Shown one piece after another: positions 9,398 to 18,896 of a stretch of DNA of 64,000 bases. The stretch lies in assembly GCF_014203835.1 (NCBI RefSeq), contig NZ_JACHJW010000001.1, positions 5,592,501 to 5,656,500 of the forward strand. The letters run 5' to 3'. The first letter of the stretch is position 1; each line of letters begins with the position of its first letter. The translations under genes and the position numbers were made by a program. Below the pieces are notes generated by a model. The model saw only the letters and a list, made by a program, of their open reading frames with translations. It made no database searches and was not told the origin of the DNA. This DNA comes from Micromonospora polyrhachis. GTDB lineage: Bacteria > Actinomycetota > Actinomycetes > Mycobacteriales > Micromonosporaceae.

Positions 9398-10024
9398 ATG
9401 ACCGCAGCACGGCGCGCCGGCCCCGACACCCCTCCCGATCCCGCCGAACGGCCGGGCCACCCGTCCCGACGGCGCGCGGTCCTGATCCTCGCGGCGACCG
9501 CCGTGGTGGCGTTGCTCGCCGACCTCGGCACCAAGCATCTCGCCCTGGCCACGCTGGAGGATCGCGAACCGGTCCGCCTGCTCGGCGGCGCGGTCTACCT
9601 GAGCCTCACCCGTAACAGTGGGGCGGCGTTCAGCCTCGGGTCCGACTACACCTGGGTCTTTCCGCTGATCACGACGGTCGTCGTCAGCTGGATCTGCTGG
9701 ATGGCCGTCCGACTGAGATCCGTGCCGTGGGCCATCGCCCTGGGGCTGGTGCTGGGTGGGGCGCTCGGTAACCTCACCGACCGGATCTTCCGGGCACCGG
9801 GCGTGCTGGTCGGCCACGTCGTCGACATGATCAGCGTGTTTGATCCGTACGGGCAGGTCTTTCCGATCTTCAACCTCGCGGACAGTTCACTGGTCTGCGG
9901 CGTCATCCTGGCCGTCCTGCTGGAGTTCACCGGACGGCAGCGCGACGGCACCCGAATCCGGTCGGGCGACGGCGAACCGGCCCCCGACGACAGCGTGAGC
10001 GACGACCAGCGGGAGCGGGCGTGA
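9398..10024 (+). CDS. lspA: Lipoprotein signal peptidase II
   Basis: LspA is an inner-membrane aspartyl protease that removes the signal peptide of diacylated lipoproteins. The 208-residue product has a charged N-terminal extension and four membrane segments. The conserved NSGAAFSL block is present, as are the two catalytic-aspartate blocks [12 protein letters not shown] and FNLADSSLV. The ATG at 9398 follows GGGGAGCA. The stop overlaps the GTG of rluD by 4 bases, the usual actinobacterial lspA-rluD coupling. The partner enzyme gene lgt is near the far end of this window. Confidence 0.97.
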   Translation: MTAARRAGPDTPPDPAERPGHPSRRRAVLILAATAVVALLADLGTKHLALATLEDREPVRLLGGAVYLSLTRNSGAAFSLGSDYTWVFPLITTVVVSWICWMAVRLRSVPWAIALGLVLGGALGNLTDRIFRAPGVLVGHVVDMISVFDPYGQVFPIFNLADSSLVCGVILAVLLEFTGRQRDGTRIRSGDGEPAPDDSVSDDQRERA

Positions 10025-10980
10025 CCTCGACCTACGAACCTGACCAGGTACGCCCGAGTGGCGACCGCCGCTCGCTACCGGTGCCGGACGGTCTGGACGG
10101 TATGCGGCTGGACCAGGCGGTGTCCCGACTGTTCGGCCTCTCCCGTACGGCCGCCGCCGCGCTGGTCGAGGCCGGTGACGCCCTCGTCGACGGGGTGGCC
10201 CGACCGAAGTCGGAGAAGGTCGACGCGGGTTCCTGGTTGGAGGTCACCCTGCCCGCCCCGGCAGCGGCACCACAGGTCGTCCCGCAGGCGGTGCCGGGGC
10301 TACGGGTGGTGTACGCCGACGACGACATCGTGGTGGTCGACAAGCCGGTCGGGGTGGCGGCCCACCCGAGCCCCGGCTGGACCGGACCGACGGTCATCGG
10401 TGGCCTGGCCGCCATCGGGCACCGGATCGCCACCAGCGGCGCGGCCGAGCGGCAGGGGGTGGTGCACCGGCTGGACGTGGGCACCACCGGCATCATGGTC
10501 GTGGCCAAGAGCGAGCAGGCCTACAGCCTGCTGAAGCGGGCCTTCAAGTTCCGCGAGGTGGAGAAGCGCTACCACGCGATCGTGCAGGGGCACCTCGACC
10601 CGCTGCGGGGCACCATCGACGCCCCCATCGACCGGCACCCCAGCCACGACTACCGGTGGGCGGTGGTCTCGGGCGGCAAACCGAGCATCACGCACTACGA
10701 CACGATCGAGGCGTTCCCGGCCGCCAGCCTGGTCGACGTTCACCTGGAGACCGGCCGTACGCACCAGATCCGGGTGCACTTCTCCACCCTGCGGCACCCG
10801 TGCGTAGGCGACCTCACCTATGGTGCGGACCCCACCATCGCCGCCCGGCTCGGGCTCACCCGTCAGTGGCTGCACGCCCGGGAGCTGAGCTTCCAACACC
10901 CGGGTACGGCAGAGCAGGTCCGGTTCGTCAGCGAATATCCCGACGACTTGCAACGAGCGCTCACCATTCTGCGGGACTGA
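10021..10980 (+). CDS. 23S rRNA pseudouridine synthase, RluD family
   Basis: This RluA/RluD family enzyme of 319 residues converts specific uridines in rRNA to pseudouridine. An S4 RNA-binding domain occupies about residues 18-80 ([20 protein letters not shown]). The catalytic domain follows, with the catalytic Asp152 in [12 protein letters not shown] and the [12 protein letters not shown] motif. The GTG start at 10021 overlaps the lspA stop. The target sites (23S 1911/1915/1917 for RluD) are inferred from the family. Confidence 0.93.
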   Translation: MTSTYEPDQVRPSGDRRSLPVPDGLDGMRLDQAVSRLFGLSRTAAAALVEAGDALVDGVARPKSEKVDAGSWLEVTLPAPAAAPQVVPQAVPGLRVVYADDDIVVVDKPVGVAAHPSPGWTGPTVIGGLAAIGHRIATSGAAERQGVVHRLDVGTTGIMVVAKSEQAYSLLKRAFKFREVEKRYHAIVQGHLDPLRGTIDAPIDRHPSHDYRWAVVSGGKPSITHYDTIEAFPAASLVDVHLETGRTHQIRVHFSTLRHPCVGDLTYGADPTIAARLGLTRQWLHARELSFQHPGTAEQVRFVSEYPDDLQRALTILRD

Positions 10981-11108
10981 CCGACGTGCCAGGGATCATT
11001 CCGGGTACGGATCATTTCGACGGCAAGGTGCGTCCTGGGGTGTGGCCTGAATAGGCTTTGCTTCGTAGCCTGTCAGGCGGGGCACCAATGGCGCTGGGAG
11101 GGCGAGCC

Positions 11109-12752
11109 GTGGACGGCACCGAGACGGGCTGGGGCCGACCTGGGGAACCAGCACCGCGCTGGCGCGCGTTGCTCGACCGGGCTCGGCTCGGCCGAACCGG
11201 TGAACACGACGACAGCGGCACCCGTACGACGGGCGATCGCTGGCATGACGAAGAGCACCTGACCGGTGGGCCGGCGGTCGGTAACCCGGGCCAGCCCGGT
11301 GGTGCAGACGTCGGGAACGCAGGTCGGTTCGGTGGTCCGGCCGACCTAGGTCATCCGGATGACCTGGGGCCACCAGGGTTCCTGGCGGAACCGCCTCGAC
11401 CGGGCGAGTCCCGGTTCGCCCTGCTGGAGAACGGCTACCGAGCCGAGCCGCCCCGCTACGTCCCGCCGGCCGATTCGTCGTACCCGACACCGGCCGATTC
11501 GGGCCAGGCCACGCCGCCCCAGCGCGCGTACCCGGCACCGGTCGAGCGGGGGTTTCCCCGACCGATGGACCGGCCCGCCGGTGCGCCGGTGGAGCGCGGT
11601 CGAGCCCGGCCCGTGCCACCCCGGTACGCCCCGGCGGTCGACTCGGGACAGTCCGCGCCGGGGATCCCCGCCCCGGGGCAGGTCGGGCCGGGCCCGGGTG
11701 TGCCGGCTCAGCTCGGTCCGGGCCCGGGTGTGCCGGCTCAGCTCGGTCCGGGTCCGGGCGTGCCGGCTCAGCTCGGTCCGGGTCCGGTAGCAGCGGGCCA
11801 AGCCACGCCTGGCGTGTCCCGGTATGCGGCACTGGAGACTGGCTACCATGCTGAGCCGGGCTATCCCGAGCACGCCCGGACCACCGCCCGGGAGCCGATG
11901 GTTCCTCGCCGGCTGATGGAGTGGCGGGAGAGCCGCCGCGACTCGGAGGTCGACCGGGCGGTCAGCGTCCTACGACGTGATCTCGGATCGCCCCGAGTGC
12001 TGGCCTTCGCCAACCCCAAGGGTGGCGTGCACAAGACCACCGCCACCGTACTGGCGGCGGCCACCGTCGGTAGCGTGCGCGGTCGGGGCGTACTTGCCTG
12101 GGACGACAACGAGCTACGGGGCACGCTGGGGCTGCGGGCGGGCAGTGCTCGGCACGCCCGGACGATCCGGCACCTCATCACGGACCTTATCGACGTCGAG
12201 TCGCGGCACGGTGCCGACCTGGTCACGCGGCTCGACGACTACCTGCGGCACGCCTCTGACGGCTCCTACGACGTACTGGCCGGGGAGGAGAGCCCCCGGT
12301 TCGCCCAGCAGCTCGACCAGCACACCGTACGGCGGGTGCTCGACCTGCTACGCCGGACCCACGAGGTCATCTGTGTGGACACCGGCAACAACGTGGAGAG
12401 CGTCAACTGGCAGACGGTACTGCGGGCAGCCGACCAACTGGTGTTGACCACCGTGCCGCGGGAGGACGCGGCGTTCACCGCCGACTGGATGCTGGACCTG
12501 CTGCACGAGGTGGGCATGGGGGAACTGGCGAACAACGCGGTGACCCTGCTCTCCTGCCCCACCCCCGGCCGTTCGCCGCTGCTCGACGATCTGGAGCGGC
12601 ACTTCGCCACTCGGACGAGGGCGGTGGCGGTGGTGCCGTACGACCCGGCGTTGGAGGTCGGTTCGTCGATCGAGTATGGACAGTTGCAGCAGGGCACCCG
12701 GGAGGCGTGGCTACGGGCGGCGTCGGTGATGCTGGAGCCGTTCGTCCGCTGA
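11109..12752 (+). CDS. ParA/MinD-like ATPase with a Pro-rich N-terminal half
   Basis: The C-terminal half is a SIMIBI-class ATPase of the ParA/MinD type. Its deviant P-loop reads KGGVHKTT, where the usual KGGxGKTT has Gly at the fifth position. The block WDDNELRGTLGLR and the strand VICVDTGNNVESVNW follow. The first 280 residues are Pro/Gly/Ala-rich, with a perfect three-copy decapeptide repeat. Such proteins in actinomycetes sit on cargo or membranes, but the partner is unknown here. The GTG at 11109 follows GGGAGG at ideal spacing; the in-frame ATG at 11088 would add 7 residues. It is not next to parB or the origin, so it is probably not the chromosomal ParA. Confidence 0.85.
   Translation: MDGTETGWGRPGEPAPRWRALLDRARLGRTGEHDDSGTRTTGDRWHDEEHLTGGPAVGNPGQPGGADVGNAGRFGGPADLGHPDDLGPPGFLAEPPRPGESRFALLENGYRAEPPRYVPPADSSYPTPADSGQATPPQRAYPAPVERGFPRPMDRPAGAPVERGRARPVPPRYAPAVDSGQSAPGIPAPGQVGPGPGVPAQLGPGPGVPAQLGPGPGVPAQLGPGPVAAGQATPGVSRYAALETGYHAEPGYPEHARTTAREPMVPRRLMEWRESRRDSEVDRAVSVLRRDLGSPRVLAFANPKGGVHKTTATVLAAATVGSVRGRGVLAWDDNELRGTLGLRAGSARHARTIRHLITDLIDVESRHGADLVTRLDDYLRHASDGSYDVLAGEESPRFAQQLDQHTVRRVLDLLRRTHEVICVDTGNNVESVNWQTVLRAADQLVLTTVPREDAAFTADWMLDLLHEVGMGELANNAVTLLSCPTPGRSPLLDDLERHFATRTRAVAVVPYDPALEVGSSIEYGQLQQGTREAWLRAASVMLEPFVR
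11691..11780 (+). repeat. Tandem 30-bp repeat, three copies, in the ParA-like gene
   Basis: Three consecutive 30-bp units (11691-11720, 11721-11750, 11751-11780) differ by only a few third-position bases. Each encodes the decapeptide PGPGVPAQLG. The reading frame is kept, so copy number can vary without breaking the protein. The repeat lies in the disordered linker. Confidence 0.9.
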
Positions 12753-12889
12753 CCGCCGATGCTCGCCCGCCGTGCGAGCCGGCCAGGAATGCGTTGGCCG
12801 TACGGCCACCGGAGTCATGTCGCGCCCGGTAGTTTGACGGATCCGGGTCCGGCACCCGCCGGATGGACTCGGCCTGAGAGGATCATCCG

Positions 12890-13807
12890 GTGAGCCCGGA
12901 ATTCGCCGACCATCGTCGGTCCGACGACAGCGCTCCACCGGACGAGCGCCCCGCCGAGGGGACGTCACCACCGGGTGGGACCGGCCCGGACCCGACCCGG
13001 GAGCAGGGGCTGGGACGACCAGCACGGGAGGGCGCGGGCGGTCCGACCGTCGACCCGGTCGGGACGCCGTCGTGGCCGGGAGCGTTGCCGCCGGGAGCGC
13101 CGGCCGGGCCGTACTGGATTCCGGCCTTGCCGCAGCCGCAGCCCCTGGGACGGCGGCTCGCGGTCGGTGCGGGCGCGCTGTTGGCACTGATCCTGCTCGG
13201 CGTCCCGTTGGGCCTGCTCTGGGTGGCGGTCTCGCCACAGATTCCGGTAGTCCGCACCGAGACCGGTACGGTGCTGACCCAGCCCCAGCCGGAGGAGTTC
13301 ATCGCGGCCGACGGCTGGTTCAGTCTGCTCGGGTTCGGCTTCGGTGTACTGGCGGCGATCGTGTTCTGGCTGGTCCTGCGTCGCCAGCGGGGTCCGCTGA
13401 GCCTGCTGCTGCTCGCCGTCGGCGGGATCGGCGCGGCCGTCGTCGCGTGGCAGGTGGGTCGCCGTATCGGATTGGACGAATACCAGCGGCTGCTGGCGAC
13501 CGCCCCGCTCGGGGAGCAGTTCAACAAACCGCCGGACCTGCGCGCGGGTGCCTTCGAGTGGCTCTACGGCTGGCTCCCGACCGTGCAGGGCAACCTGCTG
13601 CTCCCCGCCTTCGGGGCGGTGGTGACGTACACCCTGCTGGCCGGTTGGTCCCGCTGGCCCGACCTGCGTCCAGAGCTGGAACCGGGGCCGCAGCCGGAAC
13701 CGGGACCGGGACCGCAGCCGATCAGTTGGGGCTCGTCCGTACCGCCAGCTCCGGCAGGGGCACCGGCACCGCCCGAACCTGGCGCAGCAGAGCCGCCTCG
13801 CGGTTGA
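12890..13807 (+). CDS. DUF2567-like membrane protein
   Basis: This is a 305-residue integral membrane protein of unknown function. A Pro/Gly-rich N-terminus of about 85 residues precedes four hydrophobic segments (around ALLALILLGVPLGLLW, LLGFGFGVLAAIVFWLVL, LLLLAVGGIGAAVVAW and LLLPAFGAVVTYTLLAG). The C-terminus is another Pro/Glu-rich tail. The layout matches actinobacterial DUF2567 proteins; the assignment is from memory. The GTG at 12890 follows GAGAGGA. Its last 86 bases overlap, tail to tail, the LON-domain gene on the other strand. Confidence 0.8.
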   Translation: MSPEFADHRRSDDSAPPDERPAEGTSPPGGTGPDPTREQGLGRPAREGAGGPTVDPVGTPSWPGALPPGAPAGPYWIPALPQPQPLGRRLAVGAGALLALILLGVPLGLLWVAVSPQIPVVRTETGTVLTQPQPEEFIAADGWFSLLGFGFGVLAAIVFWLVLRRQRGPLSLLLLAVGGIGAAVVAWQVGRRIGLDEYQRLLATAPLGEQFNKPPDLRAGAFEWLYGWLPTVQGNLLLPAFGAVVTYTLLAGWSRWPDLRPELEPGPQPEPGPGPQPISWGSSVPPAPAGAPAPPEPGAAEPPRG

Positions 13808-14423
13808 GCAACCGCAGTTCGGCCCGGAGCCGGTTGGCCGTGTCCGGGATGGCGAGCAGCCGTTGCCGGTCACCCACGGTCAGCGCGGCCGTGGCCGCCA
13901 CCAGATGGGAGAGCACGGTCGGGTCCTCCGGCAACTGCTCGGAGATCTCCTGCGAGTCGACCCGGATCAGCCCGAGGTACTGCCGGAACACCGCGAGCAC
14001 CCGGGGCGCGAGCAGGTCGGCGCTGTCGTCCGGCTCCGCCGGCTCGGTGAGCCATTCCACCTCGGCGATCAGATAGGGCGCGCTCCGGTCGTCCACATCC
14101 ACGATCCGGAACCGGCGGCGACCCACCGTGACCAGGTCGAAGTTGCCGTCGGCCAGCTCGGTGACCTGACGTACCTCGGCGGTGCAGCCGACCTCGTAGA
14201 AGCTGACCACCGTGTCGGCGGGATCGTCCGCCGCTCCGGGCGGGGGCAGCACCTCCCAGCCGCTGCGGATGGCCACCACCCCGAATTCACGGGGCCTGCC
14301 GTCGGGCAGCCCGACCAGGTGTCGTACGAGTGCCCGGTAGCGCTCCTCGAAGATGTGTAGCGGTAGCACCAGTCCTGGGAAGAGCACCGTTCCGAGCGGA
14401 AAGATCGGCAGCCGCGCACCCAT
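13722..14423 (-). CDS. LON N-terminal (substrate-binding) domain protein
   Basis: This 233-residue stand-alone LON N-terminal domain protein lacks the ATPase and protease parts. It opens with RLPIFPLGTVLFPGLVLPLHIFEERY in pieces typical of the family (FPLGTVLFPG, LPLHIFEERY). The VGCTAEVRQVTELADGNFD and VGRRRFRI blocks follow. The function is unknown, and binding of misfolded substrates is only a family guess. Its 3' end overlaps the DUF2567-like gene by 86 bases. Confidence 0.92.
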   Translation of the reverse strand: MGARLPIFPLGTVLFPGLVLPLHIFEERYRALVRHLVGLPDGRPREFGVVAIRSGWEVLPPPGAADDPADTVVSFYEVGCTAEVRQVTELADGNFDLVTVGRRRFRIVDVDDRSAPYLIAEVEWLTEPAEPDDSADLLAPRVLAVFRQYLGLIRVDSQEISEQLPEDPTVLSHLVAATAALTVGDRQRLLAIPDTANRLRAELRLLNREAALLRQVRAVPVPLPELAVRTSPN

Positions 14424-14544
14424 CGGTCGAGCCTAACCTCTCCGGTGGTCCCGATGCGCCACGGTATCCGGGGTGGCCCGGCTCACCATCCCGCTACCTG
14501 GGCAGTCTCGGTCCGGCAGGTGGGAGCCGCCTAGACTCGCAGGC

Positions 14545-15876
14545 GTGCTGAAGCGGATCGACCTGCGCGGCGACGCGCGTGACCCACGGGAGCTACTGCC
14601 CCGTGCCCAGATCGACGTTTCCGTGGCGGTCGAGGAGATCCGCCCCGTCGTGCAGGCCGTGCGCGAGCATGGCTTCGCCGGCATCCGCGAGGCCACCCAT
14701 CGACTCGACGGCGTCACCCTCGACCAGTTGCGGGTGCCAGCCGAGGCGCTCGTCGCCGCGGAGCAGACCCTGGACCCCGAGGTCCGGGCCGCGTTGACCG
14801 AGTGCATCGAACGGGCCCGCCGGGTGCACACCGACCAGCGGCGCGGCGACCACACCACCGAGGTGGTGCCCGGCGGCACCGTCACCGAACGCTGGGTGCC
14901 GGTCGACCGGGTCGGCCTCTACGTCCCCGGTGGCCTGGCCATGTATCCCTCGACGGTGGTCATGAACGTGGTGCCGGCACAGGTGGCCGGGGTCCGTTCG
15001 CTGGTCGTCACCAGCCCACCGCAGGCAGACAACGGCGGACTACCCGACCCCCGGGTGCTCGCCGCCTGCGCCCTGCTCGGCGTGGACGAGGTCTACGCCG
15101 TCGGCGGCGCGCAGGCGATCGCGATGCTCGCCTACGGCGCGGCCACCGATGCCGAGGGCAGCCAGCGCTGCGCACCGGTCGACATGATCACCGGGCCGGG
15201 CAACATCTGGGTCACCGCCGCCAAGCGGCTGCTGCGCGGCGTGGTAGGCATCGACGCCGAGGCCGGACCGACCGAAATCGCCATCCTGGCCGACGACACC
15301 GCCGACCCGGCGCACGTCGCCGCCGACCTGATCAGCCAGGCCGAGCACGACCCGCTCGCCGCCAGCGTCCTGGTCACCCCGTCGATCGCGCTGGTCGAGG
15401 CGGTCGAGCAGGAACTCACCCGGCAGGTCGCCGCCACCAAGCACGTCGACCGGATCACCACGGCGTTGGGCGGCGAGCAGTCCGGGGTGGTGCTGGTCGA
15501 CGACCTTGAGGCGGGGCTGCGGGTGGTCGACGCGTACGCCGCCGAGCACCTGGAGATCCAGACCCGGGACGCCCGCCGGTGGGCGATGCGGGTCCGCAAC
15601 GCGGGCGCGATCTTCGTCGGGGCGTACTCGCCGGTGTCGCTCGGGGACTACTGCGCCGGTTCCAACCACGTGCTGCCCACCGGGGGCTGCGCCCGGCACT
15701 CCTCCGGGCTGTCCGTGCAGTCGTTCCTACGCGGCATCCACATCATCGAGTACGACGAGGCGGCGCTGCGCGACGTCGCGCCACACGTGGTGACCCTCGC
15801 CCGGGTGGAGGACCTGCCGGCCCACGGCCAAGCGGTCCAGGCACGGTTCCCGACCGGGCGGACGGCGGCATCGTGA
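14545..15876 (+). CDS. hisD: Histidinol dehydrogenase
   Basis: HisD oxidises L-histidinol to L-histidine in two NAD-dependent steps. The 443-residue product has the expected length and motifs: VERWVPVDR-like entry to the NAD domain ([17 protein letters not shown]), [16 protein letters not shown], the [14 protein letters not shown] block, SQAEHDP and the C-terminal [13 protein letters not shown]. The GTG at 14545 gives the usual start MLKRIDLRG. It is the first gene of the his operon and overlaps hisC by 4 bases. Confidence 0.98.
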   Translation: MLKRIDLRGDARDPRELLPRAQIDVSVAVEEIRPVVQAVREHGFAGIREATHRLDGVTLDQLRVPAEALVAAEQTLDPEVRAALTECIERARRVHTDQRRGDHTTEVVPGGTVTERWVPVDRVGLYVPGGLAMYPSTVVMNVVPAQVAGVRSLVVTSPPQADNGGLPDPRVLAACALLGVDEVYAVGGAQAIAMLAYGAATDAEGSQRCAPVDMITGPGNIWVTAAKRLLRGVVGIDAEAGPTEIAILADDTADPAHVAADLISQAEHDPLAASVLVTPSIALVEAVEQELTRQVAATKHVDRITTALGGEQSGVVLVDDLEAGLRVVDAYAAEHLEIQTRDARRWAMRVRNAGAIFVGAYSPVSLGDYCAGSNHVLPTGGCARHSSGLSVQSFLRGIHIIEYDEAALRDVAPHVVTLARVEDLPAHGQAVQARFPTGRTAAS

Positions 15877-16958
15877 CCACCATCGACGACCTGCCGATCC
15901 GCGACGACCTGCGGGGCCGCCGGCCGTACGGGGCGCCCCAGCTGGACGTGCCGGTACGGCTCAACACCAACGAGAACTCCTACCCGGTGCCGGAGCCGGT
16001 GGTGGAGGCGATCAGCAAGGCGCTCGCCGCCGAGCTGCGGGACCTGAACCGCTACCCGGACCGGGACGCGGTTGCGCTCCGTACCGACCTGGCCGACTAT
16101 CTGGGCCACGGGCTGGACACCGACAACCTGTGGGCGGCCAACGGCTCCAACGAGATCCAGCAGCAGCTGCTCCAGGCGTTCGCCGGCCCGGGGCGTACCG
16201 CCCTGGGCTTCACCCCGGCGTACTCGATGCACCCGCTGCTGGCGCTGGGCACCGGCACCCGCTGGGTGGACGGTCGGCGCGCTGCCGACTTCGGCCTGAG
16301 TCCCGCCGACACGGTGGACCAGGTACGCGTGCACCGGCCGGACGTGGTCTTCCTCTGCTCGCCCAACAATCCGACCGGCACCGCCCTGAACCCGGCGGTG
16401 GTCGACGCCGTGCTGGCCGCCGCACCCGGGATGGTGGTGGTGGACGAGGCGTATGCCGAGTTCGCCCGCCCGGGGACCCCCACCGCGCTGTCCCTGCTAC
16501 CGGGGCACCCCCGGCTGGTGGTGACCCGGACCATGAGCAAGGCGTTCGGGTTCGCCGGCGGTCGTCTCGGCTACCTGGCAGCCGACCCGGCGGTGGTGGA
16601 CGCGGTGCAACTGGTGCGCCTGCCGTACCACCTCTCCGCGCTCACCCAGGCCGCCGCGCGAGCGGCGCTGGCCCACCGGAGCGCGCTGCTCGGCACCGTC
16701 GAGGTGATCAAGGAGCAGCGGGACCGGATCGTCGCCGAGCTGCGTCGGCGGCGGTTCACGGTGGCCGACAGCGACGCCAACTTCGTACTCTTCGAGGTCG
16801 GTGGGGATCAGTGCGTGGTGTGGCGGGCGTTGCTTGAGCACGGTGTGCTGGTCCGGGACGTCGGTCTGCCCGGCTGGCTGCGGGTGACCGCCGGCACCCC
16901 GCAGGAGACCGACGCTTTCCTCGCCGCGATCGATCAGTCCGGAAAGGTGGAGCAGTGA
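15873..16958 (+). CDS. hisC: Histidinol-phosphate aminotransferase
   Basis: HisC is a PLP-dependent fold-type I aminotransferase that makes histidinol phosphate from imidazole-acetol phosphate. The 361-residue product has [14 protein letters not shown] near the start, the substrate block [21 protein letters not shown], and the PLP lysine in [15 protein letters not shown]. The GTG at 15873 overlaps the hisD stop (GTGA), and its own stop overlaps the hisB GTG in the same way, so hisDCB is tightly coupled. Confidence 0.98.
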   Translation: MTTIDDLPIRDDLRGRRPYGAPQLDVPVRLNTNENSYPVPEPVVEAISKALAAELRDLNRYPDRDAVALRTDLADYLGHGLDTDNLWAANGSNEIQQQLLQAFAGPGRTALGFTPAYSMHPLLALGTGTRWVDGRRAADFGLSPADTVDQVRVHRPDVVFLCSPNNPTGTALNPAVVDAVLAAAPGMVVVDEAYAEFARPGTPTALSLLPGHPRLVVTRTMSKAFGFAGGRLGYLAADPAVVDAVQLVRLPYHLSALTQAAARAALAHRSALLGTVEVIKEQRDRIVAELRRRRFTVADSDANFVLFEVGGDQCVVWRALLEHGVLVRDVGLPGWLRVTAGTPQETDAFLAAIDQSGKVEQ

Positions 16959-17566
16959 GCAGAACCGCCCGGGTCGAGCGGACCACCGCGGAGACCAAGG
17001 TCCTCGTCGAGTTGGACCTCGACGGCACCGGCAAGGCCGAGATCAGCACCGGGGTCGGCTTCTACGACCACATGCTGCACCAGATTGCCCGGCACGGCGG
17101 CTTCGACCTCACCGTGCAGACCGTCGGAGACCTTGAGATCGACGCGCACCACACCATCGAGGACACGGCGCTCGCCGTGGGCACCGCCTTCGACCAGGCG
17201 CTCGGTGACCGGGCGGGCATCCGACGGTACGGCTCGGCCACCCTGCCGATGGACGAGGTGCTGGTACAGGCGGCGGTCGATCTCTCCGGCCGGCCGTACG
17301 TGGTGCACGACGAGCCGCCACTGACCCCGTACATCGGGCCGGTCTATCCGACCAGCATGACCCGGCACATCTGGGAGTCGTTCGGGCAGACCGCCCGACT
17401 GACGCTGCACGTGACGGTGCTGCGGGCCGCCCGGCCCGGCGGGCACCCCGACGCGCACCACGTGGTGGAAGCCCAGTTCAAGGCGGTGTCGAGGGCGCTG
17501 CGCGAGGCCACCTCGATCGACCCCCGGGCGGCCGGCGCGATCCCCAGCACCAAAGGCGCGCTCTGA
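16955..17566 (+). CDS. hisB: Imidazoleglycerol-phosphate dehydratase
   Basis: This is the monofunctional HisB of Actinobacteria, 203 residues, which dehydrates imidazoleglycerol phosphate using a di-manganese centre. Both metal-binding His-rich repeats are present: [16 protein letters not shown] with [14 protein letters not shown] in the first half, and [10 protein letters not shown] with [17 protein letters not shown] in the second. Directly behind the stop codon starts a 56-bp tandem repeat whose first unit includes the hisB stop. Confidence 0.98.
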   Translation: MSRTARVERTTAETKVLVELDLDGTGKAEISTGVGFYDHMLHQIARHGGFDLTVQTVGDLEIDAHHTIEDTALAVGTAFDQALGDRAGIRRYGSATLPMDEVLVQAAVDLSGRPYVVHDEPPLTPYIGPVYPTSMTRHIWESFGQTARLTLHVTVLRAARPGGHPDAHHVVEAQFKAVSRALREATSIDPRAAGAIPSTKGAL

Positions 17567-17732
17567 TGAGCGCGAGGAGCGAGCTTGCGAGTCCCGCAGT
17601 CGCGAATGAAGGTGGGCTCTGATGAGCGCGAGGAGCGAGTTTACGAGCCCCGCAGTCGCGAATGAAGGTGGGCTCTGATGAGCGCGAGGAGCGAGTTTAC
17701 GAGTCCCGCAGTCGCGAATGAAGGTGGGCTCT
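17565..17732 (+). repeat. Three tandem 56-bp repeats between hisB and hisH
   Basis: Three units lie at 17565-17620, 17621-17676 and 17677-17732, nearly identical (units differ at about three positions). Each begins GATGAGCGCGAGGAGCGAG and ends AAGGTGGGCTCT. The first unit overlaps the hisB stop codon, and each junction recreates a TGATGAG stop/start sequence, so every unit offers AAGGTGG followed by ATG. The third unit therefore supplies the ribosome binding site of the small membrane gene at 17734. I recall related GAGCGCGAGGAGCGAG sequences as dispersed repeats in Micromonospora; that is memory, not a search. Confidence 0.92.
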
Positions 17733-17733
17733 G

Positions 17734-17907
17734 ATGGATGCCGTGTTGCCGATTCTGCTGCTCGCCCTGGCCGGGATCCTGGTCGGTGGGGCCTGGTCGT
17801 CGTACCGGCAGGGGGCGTCGCCGAAGGCGATCGTCGTTATCGTCCTGCTCGCCGTGGTCTCTGCGACCGCTGGGGTGTTCTGGCTGTTGCCGGAAGGCAG
17901 CATCTGA
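17734..17907 (+). CDS. 57-residue membrane protein in the his operon
   Basis: This small gene is squeezed between the 56-bp repeats and hisH. The product has two hydrophobic segments (AVLPILLLALAGILVGGAW and AIVVIVLLAVVSATAGVFWL) joined by a short basic loop. The ATG at 17734 follows AAGGTGG, which is carried by the last repeat unit. The stop (TGA, 17905-17907) overlaps the hisH ATG by one base, so it is in the operon and coupled to hisH. I know no function for it. Confidence 0.8.
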   Translation: MDAVLPILLLALAGILVGGAWSSYRQGASPKAIVVIVLLAVVSATAGVFWLLPEGSI

Positions 17908-18530
17908 TGGCCGCCCGGGTGGTCGTGCTCGACTACGGCTCGGGCAACCTGCGTTCCGCCCAGCGGGCGGTGGCCCGGGTCGGTGCGGACGTCGTGGTCA
18001 CCGACGACCTGGCCGCCGCCGTTGCCGCCGATGGCCTCGTCGTACCCGGGGTCGGGGCATTCGCCGCCTGTATGGCCGGGATCGAGGCGTTGGGTGCCGG
18101 CCCGATCATCGCCGAGCGGGTCGCCGCTGGTCGACCCGTGCTGGGCATCTGCGTCGGCATGCAGGTGCTCTTCGAGTACGGCGAGGAGCACGGCGTGGTC
18201 ACCAAGGGGCTGGGCCTGCTGCCCGGCGGGGTGAGCCGGCTCGCCGCCCGGCGGCTGCCGCACATGGGCTGGAACACCGTCGACCCGGCACCCGGTTCGG
18301 TGCTCTTCGCCGGGCTGCCCGCCGGTAGCCGGTTCTACTTCGTGCACTCGTACGCGGCCACCGACACCGCAGCGTTGACCGGGGCGGGGGCCCTGGTCAC
18401 GACCGCCACCCACGAGGCCGGCTTCGTGGCCGGGGTCGAGCGGGGGGCGTTGTCGGCGGCCCAGTTCCATCCGGAGAAGTCCGCCGACACCGGGGCGACC
18501 CTGCTACGCAACTGGGTGTCGACCCTGTGA
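17907..18530 (+). CDS. hisH: Imidazole glycerol phosphate synthase, glutaminase subunit
   Basis: HisH is the class I glutamine amidotransferase subunit that feeds ammonia to HisF. The 207-residue product shows the YGSGNL start block, the nucleophile Cys in LGICVGMQVLFE, the HMGWN block and the catalytic His/Glu in QFHPEKSA. The ATG at 17907 overlaps the stop of the small membrane gene, and the end overlaps the next GTG by 4 bases. Confidence 0.98.
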   Translation: MAARVVVLDYGSGNLRSAQRAVARVGADVVVTDDLAAAVAADGLVVPGVGAFAACMAGIEALGAGPIIAERVAAGRPVLGICVGMQVLFEYGEEHGVVTKGLGLLPGGVSRLAARRLPHMGWNTVDPAPGSVLFAGLPAGSRFYFVHSYAATDTAALTGAGALVTTATHEAGFVAGVERGALSAAQFHPEKSADTGATLLRNWVSTL

Positions 18531-18853
18531 GCAAGGAGCGGGCCCGGCGGCGGGCGGCCAGGCTGGCCGAGGCGGAACGGGACCGGGTCCGCCGGGCCCG
18601 AAGGGTGGCCCGGCGGCAGCGACGGCGGGCTCTGGTGCACCGGCTTACCCCGCGACTGCCCCGTCGACGTACCGGACGGCTCTTCGCCCGTCGTAGCCGA
18701 GGGGAACGGGCCGGGGTGGTGGTGTTGTCGCTGGCGGGGCTGCTCGCCATCTGGCTGCTGATCGATTCCCTGGCGTTGCGCCTGATGTCGATCGTGTTGA
18801 TGCTGCTCGTGCTGCCGGCGGTCGTGGTGATCGCCCTGGGCCGTCGTACCTAG
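18527..18853 (+). CDS. Small basic membrane protein in the his operon
   Basis: This is a 108-residue protein of unknown function. The first 60 residues are strikingly Arg-rich ([20 protein letters not shown]). Two hydrophobic helices follow, [17 protein letters not shown] and [20 protein letters not shown]. The GTG start overlaps the hisH stop, so translation is coupled. The basic tail would face the cytoplasm. A role in histidine synthesis is not implied by anything except position. Confidence 0.8.
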   Translation: MSKERARRRAARLAEAERDRVRRARRVARRQRRRALVHRLTPRLPRRRTGRLFARRSRGERAGVVVLSLAGLLAIWLLIDSLALRLMSIVLMLLVLPAVVVIALGRRT

Positions 18854-18896
18854 CGTCGGCTCACCTAGCGCCGTTGTACCTAGACAGGAGACCAAG

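Noticed and set aside
17565-17732. The 56-bp repeats as a CRISPR array or mobile element
   Set aside because: Units are directly adjacent without spacers, and there are no terminal inverted repeats or transposase frame.
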